Positions 1 through 4,597 of a DNA stretch of 6,135 nucleotides are shown here, in pieces. How positions within the stretch are numbered: the stretch's first letter is position 1; each line of letters starts with the position of its first letter. This stretch comes from an uncultured Ellagibacter sp. Lineage in GTDB: Bacteria > Actinomycetota > Coriobacteriia > Coriobacteriales > Eggerthellaceae. The notes beneath the pieces are model-generated. The model saw nothing but the letters and a program-made list of their open reading frames with translations. It did not search any database and had not been told where the DNA came from. The stretch lies in the NCBI GenBank assembly GCA_934613165.1, contig CAKTSW010000091.1:1-6135 (forward strand), in the 5' to 3' direction. A program made the position numbers and the translations under genes.

Positions 1-8
1 CGCCAAGC

Positions 9-914
9 CTATCCTTTCAGCCACTTTTCCCACACGCCGACCTCGTCGTGCGCCTGGGCGTACCCCATCTCGTAGGAGGCGTTGAGTTTTTCCCAGTTCG
101 TCTCCTTATTGTCGACCGGCATGACGCGCGGGTAGAACACGTACGCCTCGCCCGTGCGCTCAAGTTGCTCGATCTCGTCGCAGAGCGCGTTGTAAGGGCC
201 GGGGCGCAGGATCGTGCGCTCGGCCACGAGCGGGTGCTTGCGAAACGCTGCGCGGAACACCGCCCGCGCAGCCGCGCCGATGGGGCGCTTGCGGTAGCCC
301 TTCGGCTGCGTGCGCACGATGAAGAAGCGCGAAAAACCGTCGCGGCGCGCGGCGTCGAGGCAGATTCCCCAGCTTGTGCCCATGCCGCCGTCCATGAAAG
401 TGCGCCCGTCGATGGCAGTGGGCGGCATGAAGATCGGCATCGTGGAGCTCGCGCGCACGCGAATCATCATGTCGCGCAAGGTCGGCATGTCGGCCTTCGT
501 CCAGGCGACGGTCTCGCCCGTTTCCCAGTCGAAGCCCTCGATGTGGACGTCGGCCGTGCTTTCGCGAAACGTGTCGAAGTCGAACGCCATCACGTCGCCT
601 GTGCCCGCCAAGTCCTCGGCGATACCCTCGTAGAGGTGGTGCGCGTTGAAGAATCCGCGGCCGGAAAGCAGGCTTCCCACGCCGCCGAACTCGGGGTCGC
701 GCACAAGGTCGGTGAACGAGGCGCGCGCCCGGGCCGCATCGCGCGACACGTAGTTCACCGTGTGGCTCGCACCTGCGGAAATGCCGTACACCCGCCCGAA
801 ATGCATGTCGTTTTGGAGCAGCGCGACCACGGCCCCCGCCGTGTAGCTTGCACGCATGCCGCCGCCTTCGAAAATGAGCGCGACGTCGTTTATGTTGGAA
901 TCGAGATTTGCCAT
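9..914 (-). CDS. Patatin-like phospholipase family protein
   Basis: This 301-residue protein is a serine lipid acyl hydrolase of the patatin fold, expected to cleave acyl esters of phospholipids or related lipids with a Ser-Asp dyad. Visible motifs in order are the glycine-rich oxyanion loop GGGMR (residues 17-21), the nucleophile elbow GISAG with Ser46 (codon 777-779), and the DGG motif with Asp175 (codon 390-392). The C-terminal part (about 235-300, with an IEQLERTG stretch and a closing YEMGYAQAHDE) resembles the small C-terminal domain of YjjU-like patatins, which I infer from memory of that family. There is no signal peptide or membrane helix, so it is probably cytosolic. Length is normal. 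The ATG at 912-914 is the only sensible start. No Shine-Dalgarno precedes it, but a -10 box lies six bases upstream. The physiological substrate cannot be told from sequence. Family call is secure. Confidence 0.93.
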   Translation of the reverse strand: MANLDSNINDVALIFEGGGMRASYTAGAVVALLQNDMHFGRVYGISAGASHTVNYVSRDAARARASFTDLVRDPEFGGVGSLLSGRGFFNAHHLYEGIAEDLAGTGDVMAFDFDTFRESTADVHIEGFDWETGETVAWTKADMPTLRDMMIRVRASSTMPIFMPPTAIDGRTFMDGGMGTSWGICLDAARRDGFSRFFIVRTQPKGYRKRPIGAAARAVFRAAFRKHPLVAERTILRPGPYNALCDEIEQLERTGEAYVFYPRVMPVDNKETNWEKLNASYEMGYAQAHDEVGVWEKWLKG

Positions 915-1080
915 AGGACCAGTATACCCCCGCCCCGGGCGCGCGAGGGAAGCGAAGGAACGGGGAGCGCGGGAGAGCGACCCCCAAGCTGAACGGGCGC
1001 GGGCATCGCGGGGCAGACGCCGCGGGTCTCGGCCGACAGAAGGCCGGACGCGCGAGCCGGGCCCGAAGACGCGCCGTCCG
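915..1080. other. Intergenic region without a gene
   Basis: This 166-bp gap separates two minus-strand genes. Apart from the patatin -10 box it holds little. A 5-bp stem CGGCC/GGCCG (1030-1034 with 1042-1046, 7-nt loop) lies about 35 nt past the stop of the upstream gene, but no T-run follows on the minus strand, so I do not call it a terminator. I see no Shine-Dalgarno-led small ORF. Confidence 0.5.
921..930 (-). promoter_or_regulatory. -10 promoter element, probable leaderless start
   Basis: On the minus strand this reads GGGGTATACT. The TATACT hexamer (926 to 921) matches the sigma-70 -10 consensus TATAAT at five of six bases. Only GGTCCT separates it from the ATG, so a start site about seven bases downstream falls on or next to the A of the start codon. 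No recognisable -35 lies 16-19 bp upstream. The same ten bases occur before the glutaredoxin-like gene at 2316-2325 on the plus strand. Confidence 0.6.
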
Positions 1081-2157
1081 CTACTTGCCGCTCTCCGAGG
1101 AGGAGCCCGACCCGGTCGAGCCGGACCCGCTCACCGTCGAGGAAGCGTCCTCGTTTGTTCCCGCGGCTGAACCCGACGCCGTGCTCTCGCCCGATGACGA
1201 GTCGTGGCCCGACGAGGCGTTGGAGCCCGAGCCCGACGTCGGCGACCCCGAAGACGCCGAGGAGCCAGCCTGTCCCTGGCCCGTTTCCGTCTGGCTCTGC
1301 CCCGACTGCGACCCGCTTGCCGACGACCCCTGCGAGGAGGACCCCGTCTGCGAGCCGGATTGGTCGCCCTTCTGCGCGTCTGAGCCGTTAGCGTTCGCGG
1401 AGCCGTCGGTCGCGGAGGCGCTCTGCTGCGTGCCGGCCTCGGCGCTTTGCTCGCTGTTCGCACTCGCATCCTGCGAGCTCGAAACGACCTGCTCGATCGT
1501 CGCGGGCTTCGCGCCTAAGCCCTGCCCCTGCGTGGTGAGTTCGACGAGCCCCGCCGTCACCGCCACCGCGGCAAGCGCCGAGACCACCGACACGACGATC
1601 ACGCTGCGCTGAACGCGCTTGTCATGCGCACGCTTCTCTCGCACATGCTGGGCCGTGACGTCTTGCGCGAGCGACGCGTCGCCCAGATGCGGCGTCGACG
1701 TCGCACGATGGGCCAGACGCTCGACACGCGCCTGCGCCGCCGCGGCCTGCGGAAAGGAGGCACCCTCGCTTGCGTCCCGCGAACCTGCGCCCGCGGAAAC
1801 ACCCTGCGCGGCTAAACGCCCCCGCATCCGCAACTGCCCGGCGGGCGCTCCATTGCCAGGCGCCTCGGGCATCTCCCCGGCGCCGCCGACCTCGCCTTCA
1901 TCGCCTTCGCCGTCCCCCTCGCGCAGATCGCGCAGCTTGCTCGCCGACTGCTCAAGGAAGCGCTTGTACACCTGCGACGCCACCGTCGACACGATCGAGC
2001 CGACCGCAACGCCGATGACCGACCCCGCGATGCCGATGCGCGCCGACAGGAGCATCGACGTCACCGCAGCGAGCGCACCCGCCGTAAGCTGCGCCGCCGA
2101 CAGCCCCTCGAACAGCCCCTTCACCGACATCGTGCTTTTCTTTGCCTCTTCCGCCAT
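1081..2157 (-). CDS. Unrecognised membrane protein with a Ser/Gly-rich tail
   Basis: The function of this 358-residue protein is not recognised. Residues 18-65 are hydrophobic and small-residue rich, with a glycine-zipper-like spacing (GIAGSVIGVAVGS, 42-54) that could form a membrane hairpin or helix pair. This stretch resembles the N-terminus of some actinobacterial hypothetical proteins (inference from memory). An acidic Gly/Glu patch follows (80-95), then an Ala/Arg-rich linker. A basic stretch (REKRAHDKRVQR, 173-184) sits just before one clear membrane helix (185-205). The rest, about 225-358, is low-complexity Ser/Gly/Gln/Thr/Ala. The positive-inside rule puts the N-terminus in the cytoplasm and the tail outside. 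There is no LPXTG-type anchor, and I see no Cys or Trp. The ATG at 2155-2157 is chosen because GAGG (2164-2167) lies 6 nt upstream; the frame stays open beyond it only by crossing the divergent gene. It appears to be a single-gene unit. Confidence 0.8.
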   Translation of the reverse strand: MAEEAKKSTMSVKGLFEGLSAAQLTAGALAAVTSMLLSARIGIAGSVIGVAVGSIVSTVASQVYKRFLEQSASKLRDLREGDGEGDEGEVGGAGEMPEAPGNGAPAGQLRMRGRLAAQGVSAGAGSRDASEGASFPQAAAAQARVERLAHRATSTPHLGDASLAQDVTAQHVREKRAHDKRVQRSVIVVSVVSALAAVAVTAGLVELTTQGQGLGAKPATIEQVVSSSQDASANSEQSAEAGTQQSASATDGSANANGSDAQKGDQSGSQTGSSSQGSSASGSQSGQSQTETGQGQAGSSASSGSPTSGSGSNASSGHDSSSGESTASGSAAGTNEDASSTVSGSGSTGSGSSSESGK

Positions 2158-2367
2158 GCTAAACCTCGTGCTTGCTTCCACCAGTGCCTTTTCTTCGTGC
2201 AAAGGCCGACCATAACCTGACGATGTGACGGGAATTTGAACGAAAAGCCCCTTGCGTCGAATCGCTACCCAACCATCACATATGCGTCGCATCGGGCGCG
2301 CCGCCGCGGAGCAAAGGGGTATACTCGCCTCAGTGTTTCCGACCGCAACGAATCGAAAGGAACCTCG
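2158..2367. other. Divergent intergenic region
   Basis: This 210-bp gap lies between the minus-strand Ser/Gly-tail gene and the plus-strand glutaredoxin-like gene, so it should carry both promoters. The plus-strand -10 is clear (2316-2325). For the minus strand I see only a weak candidate, TATGGT around 2208-2213, with no convincing -35. No further gene is supported. Confidence 0.5.
2316..2325 (+). promoter_or_regulatory. -10 promoter element of the glutaredoxin-like gene
   Basis: GGGGTATACT contains TATACT at 2320-2325, five of six matches to the -10 consensus. A start site would fall near 2332, giving a 5' leader of about 36 nt that includes the Shine-Dalgarno GAAAGG (2355-2360), 7 nt before the ATG. 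No TTGACA-like -35 is visible at the usual distance. Confidence 0.55.
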
Positions 2368-2601
2368 ATGGATACGCCGATTCTCTATTACTGGGCGCCC
2401 TGCGCCACCTGCTCCGTCGCCGTGAACCGCGCCGACGAGCTCGGCATCGAGCTCGACAAGCGCGACGTCGAGCAGGAAGCGCCCTACAACGAGCTCGTCG
2501 CGCTCGGCGGCGACGCGAACAAGATTCCCTACCTGTACGTGAACGGCGAGCTCATCGAAGGCCAAGAAGCGGTGCTCGCAAAGCTCGAAACGATGAAGTA
2601 G
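2368..2601 (+). CDS. Glutaredoxin-like thioredoxin-fold protein
   Basis: This 77-residue protein has the compact glutaredoxin fold. The first strand (PILYYWAP) leads to the redox motif C12-A-T-C15. The cis-proline segment is NKIPYLYVNG with Pro54, followed by ELIEGQEAVLAKL, the usual last strand and helix. Such proteins exchange thiols and disulfides in the cytoplasm, reducing partner proteins or delivering electrons. The usual CPYC is replaced by CATC. If the host lacks glutathione, as many strict anaerobes do, the reductant may be thioredoxin reductase, as for NrdH-type redoxins; this is inference. I chose the ATG at 2368 because GAAAGG lies 7 nt upstream and a -10 box at 2320. An in-frame ATG at 2236 would add 44 residues without family resemblance, starting upstream of that promoter. 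It stands alone, with a palindrome starting 48 nt after its stop. Confidence 0.87.
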   Translation: MDTPILYYWAPCATCSVAVNRADELGIELDKRDVEQEAPYNELVALGGDANKIPYLYVNGELIEGQEAVLAKLETMK

Positions 2602-2649
2602 CACGGGAAGGTCACGCGCAAGTCACCACGCGACCCGCGGGCGCACCTT

Positions 2650-2750
2650 CGCAAATCGCGTCTTTTTGTCCAAGCCTCCGAACAGGCCAAACACTGCATT
2701 TACCCAGTTCAGAGGCTTGCTTGTGCATGGACAAAATAGCGCGATATGCG
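2650..2750. repeat. Long imperfect palindrome, REP/MITE-like or structured RNA
   Basis: About 100 bp fold back on themselves. Paired blocks from outside in: CGCA/TGCG (2650-2653 with 2747-2750); ATCGCG/CGCGAT (2655-2660 with 2740-2745); TTTTGTCCA/TGGACAAAA (2664-2672 with 2728-2736); CAAGCCTC/GAGGCTTG (2671-2678 with 2712-2719; its first two bases compete with the previous block); GAAC/GTTC (2680-2683 with 2707-2710); GG/CC (2685-2686 with 2704-2705). An 8-9-nt insertion on the right arm, around 2720-2727, is the main asymmetry. The loop is about 2687-2703. It lies between the glutaredoxin-like gene and pepC and has no protein-coding character. It could be a dispersed palindromic repeat, a bidirectional transcription barrier or a structured RNA. 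The palindrome is certain; its nature is not. Confidence 0.75.
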
Positions 2751-2772
2751 CACTTCACCCGCCGTTGTGCTA

Positions 2773-2810
2773 ACCTCCGAACATGAAACGTCCCGCTCTC
2801 ATTCGGAGGT
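2773..2810 (+). promoter_or_regulatory. Perfect inverted repeat covering the pepC ribosome binding site
   Basis: ACCTCCGAA (2773-2781) and TTCGGAGGT (2802-2810) are perfect 9-bp inverted repeats around a 20-nt loop. The right arm contains the whole Shine-Dalgarno GGAGGT (2805-2810), 5 nt before the pepC ATG. If transcription starts upstream of 2773, the leader would fold with the Shine-Dalgarno paired, lowering translation until the hairpin opens. If transcription starts inside the repeat, the dyad would instead be a DNA operator. No convincing -10/-35 pair settles this; a weak TTCAGA-18-CAAAAT pair lies at 2709-2738. Confidence 0.6.
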
Positions 2811-2815
2811 AGCCC

Positions 2816-4180
2816 ATGTCGCAAACCGAACAACCCATCGCCTACACCGCCATCGCGCCCGAAACCACCGAGGCCGCGCACGCCGCCTTCGCAGCCGACG
2901 CGTCCGCGCGCATCGCCAAGAACGCCGTGTCGGCAAGCCCCATCCGTAAGGTCGCCCGCGTCCCCGAGGCGCTCTCACTCGACGCGAGCACCTTCGACGT
3001 GCAGCTTTCCCAGGGCAAGATCACCGACCAGAAACGCTCGGGCCGCTGCTGGATGTTCGCGAGCCTGAACACGATGCGCTTCCGCATCATGAAGAAGCTC
3101 AACCTCGAAACGTTCGAGCTTTCGCAGGCCTACCCCTTGTTCTGGGACAAATACGAACGCGCCAACTGGTTCTTCCAGAACATCATCGCGACGGCGAACA
3201 AGCCCGTGACCTCGCGCGAGGTCGCGTTCCTTTTGCTCGACCCCCTGTGCGACGGCGGGCAGTGGGACATGTTCCGCTCCATCGTGAAGAAGTACGGCGT
3301 GGTGCCCAAAGACGCCATGCCTGAGTCGTACGCGTCGTCGCACACGACCGACATGGACGCCTTCCTCACACGCTTTTTGCGCACGGGGGCGAAGACGCTG
3401 CGCGGCATGGTGGAAGGAGGCGCGGGCGCGGACGAGCTTGCGGCCAAGCAGACCGAGCTGCTCGAGCAGTTCTACCGTATCCTCGCCATCTGCCTGGGCG
3501 AGCCGCCGAAATCCTTCGAAGCGCGCATCCGCGACAAGGACGACAAACTCGTGGTGTCGGGCACGTTCACGCCGCGCGAGTTCTTCGACAAGTACGTGGG
3601 CATGAACCTCGACGACTACGTGTCGGTCATCAACGCGCCGACCACCGACAAGCCCTACGGGCGCGCATACTCGGTGAAGTTTCTGGGCAACGTAGCCGAA
3701 GACGGCGGCGTGCGCTACGTGAACCTGCCGGTGGAAAGCCTGAAGCGTGCGGCGATCGCCCAGCTCAAAGACGGGTTGCCCGTGTGGTTCGGCTGCGACG
3801 TGGACCAGAACTACCTGCAGGACGACGGCATGATGGGCATGAACACGCTCGACGTCGACGGGCTGTTCGGCGTGCCCGTGATGGCGAGCCTCGACAAAGC
3901 GGCGCGCCTCGACTACGGCGAGTCGCTCATGACCCACGCGATGGTGTTCCAGGGCGTGAACTTCGATGCCGACGGCAAGCCCGCGCTTTGGCGCGTGGAG
4001 AACAGCTGGGGCAAGGACCACGGCCACGACGGCTACGACCTCATGACCGACGACTGGTTCAGCGAGTACGTCTACCAGGTGGTCGTCGACAAGAAGTACC
4101 TCACCGACGAGGAGCGCGCGGCGTACGAGAGCGAGCCTATCGAGCTCGCGCCGTGGGACCCAATGGGAGCGCTCGCGTAA
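2816..4180 (+). CDS. pepC: Aminopeptidase C (bleomycin hydrolase family, C1B)
   Basis: This 454-residue cytosolic cysteine aminopeptidase removes N-terminal residues from peptides. It belongs to the papain-like C1B family, whose members form hexameric barrels with the active sites inside. The catalytic residues are visible: Gln72 and Cys78 in DQKRSGRCWMFASLNTMR (Cys codon 3047-3049), His374 in THAMVFQGVNF (3935-3937) and Asn396 in WRVENSWG (4001-4003). The protein ends in APWDPMGALA, the conserved C-terminal arm that in this family reaches into the active-site cleft and sets aminopeptidase specificity. Length is full and all key residues are intact. The start is fixed by GGAGGT 5 nt upstream, which sits in a perfect inverted repeat. 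The gene is probably monocistronic, with hairpins after the stop and a fresh promoter before the next gene. Its likely role is use or recycling of peptides. Confidence 0.97.
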   Translation: MSQTEQPIAYTAIAPETTEAAHAAFAADASARIAKNAVSASPIRKVARVPEALSLDASTFDVQLSQGKITDQKRSGRCWMFASLNTMRFRIMKKLNLETFELSQAYPLFWDKYERANWFFQNIIATANKPVTSREVAFLLLDPLCDGGQWDMFRSIVKKYGVVPKDAMPESYASSHTTDMDAFLTRFLRTGAKTLRGMVEGGAGADELAAKQTELLEQFYRILAICLGEPPKSFEARIRDKDDKLVVSGTFTPREFFDKYVGMNLDDYVSVINAPTTDKPYGRAYSVKFLGNVAEDGGVRYVNLPVESLKRAAIAQLKDGLPVWFGCDVDQNYLQDDGMMGMNTLDVDGLFGVPVMASLDKAARLDYGESLMTHAMVFQGVNFDADGKPALWRVENSWGKDHGHDGYDLMTDDWFSEYVYQVVVDKKYLTDEERAAYESEPIELAPWDPMGALA

Positions 4181-4183
4181 GAG

Positions 4184-4251
4184 GCCCGCGTACTTGGGCA
4201 GCATGCGGGCTTGAGGGCTGCGTCGGCGGCGCGAACGCCCCCGACGTAGCC
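4184..4251 (+). terminator. Tandem GC hairpins after pepC, possible terminator
   Basis: A weaker stem, GCCCGC/GCGGGC (4184-4189 with 4205-4210), starts 3 nt after the pepC stop. A much stronger one follows: 4216-4226 pairs with 4241-4251 (11 pairs including one G-U), then a C-C mismatch, then GGCG/CGCC (4228-4231 with 4236-4239) closed by a CGAA loop. No T-run follows, so it is not a classical intrinsic terminator. It could protect the mRNA 3' end or stop polymerase without U-tract help. Confidence 0.45.
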
Positions 4252-4296
4252 TGCGACCTGGCGCTTCACAAGGTTGCCACAAGCGCTATGTTACCG

Positions 4297-4326
4297 GTGA
4301 CAAACCGGCCGCAGCACCCCTACAAT
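4297..4326 (+). promoter_or_regulatory. Sigma-70-type promoter upstream of the riboswitch
   Basis: The -35 GTGACA (4297-4302) and -10 TACAAT (4321-4326) each match consensus at five of six bases, with an 18-bp spacer. This is the best promoter in the window. A start near 4333 would give a leader of about 60 nt before the aptamer. A short dyad CCGGT-GACAA-ACCGG (4294-4308) overlaps the -35 and could be a repressor site. Confidence 0.6.
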
Positions 4327-4337
4327 ATGGTCACTCT

Positions 4338-4368
4338 TTGCACTGCACCGTTTTCCCGAACCTATGAT
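4338..4368 (+). promoter_or_regulatory. Alternative promoter close to the riboswitch
   Basis: TATGAT (4363-4368) matches the -10 consensus at five of six bases. TTGCAC (4338-4343) is a weak -35 at a long 19-bp spacing. A start near 4375 would put the transcript about 20 nt before the aptamer. The -10 lies in the loop of a hairpin with 7-bp arms TTCCCGA/TCGGGAA (4353-4359 with 4374-4380), which would exist in RNA only if the upstream promoter is used. Confidence 0.35.
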
Positions 4369-4395
4369 ATGGCTCGGGAAGGCGAGCTCAACAGC

Positions 4396-4485
4396 GCAAA
4401 CTGATCAGGCCGTGGCGCGGCGACGCGTCATGGGGCCGGGCCATCATGGCAGCAGGCAAAGCATGCGCGCCTGCGGGACAGTAGC
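4396..4485 (+). promoter_or_regulatory. NiCo (czcD-type) transition-metal riboswitch aptamer
   Basis: The conserved blocks of the NiCo class appear in order: AACTGATCAGGC (4399-4410), GCCGGGC (4435-4441), GGCAGCAG (4448-4455) and CTGCGGGACAGT (4471-4482). The four-way junction is complete. P1 is ACTG/CAGT (4400-4403 with 4479-4482), perhaps extended by GC/GC (4396-4397 with 4484-4485). P2 is TGGCGCG/CGCGTCA (4413-4419 with 4424-4430) closed by a GCGA tetraloop. P3 is GCCA/TGGC (4440-4443 with 4447-4450). P4 is GCAGGC/GCCTGC (4452-4457 with 4469-4474). The class binds Co2+ and Ni2+ cooperatively, and Fe2+ has also been proposed as a ligand. It controls metal exporters, and the next gene is a CDF exporter. 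P4 and P1 share bases with the terminator, so metal binding should turn expression on. Confidence 0.94.
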
Positions 4486-4511
4486 AAGCTGACCCGCAGG
4501 CGCGCTTTTTT
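4465..4511 (+). terminator. Intrinsic terminator, riboswitch expression platform
   Basis: A perfect 13-bp GC-rich stem (GCGCGCCTGCGGG at 4465-4477 with CCCGCAGGCGCGC at 4493-4505), a 15-nt loop and six T (4506-4511) make a textbook rho-independent terminator. Its left arm contains the 3' strand of aptamer P4 and the conserved GGG before ACAG, and its loop holds the 3' strand of P1. Aptamer and terminator therefore cannot coexist. It lies between the promoters and the CDF gene, so it acts as an attenuator. Confidence 0.95.
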
Positions 4512-4551
4512 CGTCACGCACGGCACGCAACCGCCGCACGGCGCGAAAACG

Positions 4552-4590
4552 CTCCCTCGGGGCAAGAGTACTGTTTCCCCGACCAGGAGG
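4552..4590 (+). promoter_or_regulatory. Hairpin that can mask the CDF ribosome binding site
   Basis: TCGGGG (4557-4562) pairs with CCCCGA (4577-4582). Further out, CTCC (4552-4555) can pair with GGAG (4586-4589), which is part of the Shine-Dalgarno AGGAGG (4585-4590) 7 nt before the ATG. Bulges of one and three bases separate the two blocks. It lies past the terminator and may add translational control on read-through RNA. Confidence 0.45.
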
Positions 4591-4597
4591 TTTCGCT

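Noticed and set aside
1085..1612. Plus-strand open frame of 175 codons opposite the Ser/Gly tail, rich in Pro, Glu, Asp, Ser and Cys
   Set aside because: Its composition is what the complement of Ser/Gly low-complexity codons gives. It has no Shine-Dalgarno and no recognisable domain.
2236..2367. N-terminal extension of the glutaredoxin-like protein from the ATG at 2236
   Set aside because: The added 44 residues are basic with no fold, the start lies upstream of the -10 at 2320, and the ATG at 2368 has a proper Shine-Dalgarno.
2158..2604. Upstream extension of the minus-strand Ser/Gly-tail gene to an ATG at 2604
   Set aside because: It would run antisense through the whole glutaredoxin-like gene and its promoter. 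The extra 149 residues look like an antisense shadow, and a good GAGG precedes the ATG at 2157.
2612..2881. Minus-strand frame of 89 codons across the palindrome and the start of pepC
   Set aside because: It crosses a structured non-coding palindrome and the pepC leader, and has no ribosome binding site. Similar frames may be annotated as hypothetical proteins wherever this repeat occurs.
2975..4282. Minus-strand open frame of 435 codons opposite pepC
   Set aside because: It mirrors pepC codon structure, is full of His, Val, Arg and Ala, and has no family motif. pepC on the other strand is unambiguous.
4327..4404. Possible 25-codon leader peptide starting at the ATG at 4327
   Set aside because: The ATG lies before the predicted transcription start of the strong promoter, has no Shine-Dalgarno, and the frame ends inside riboswitch helix P1. 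The riboswitch explains the region.
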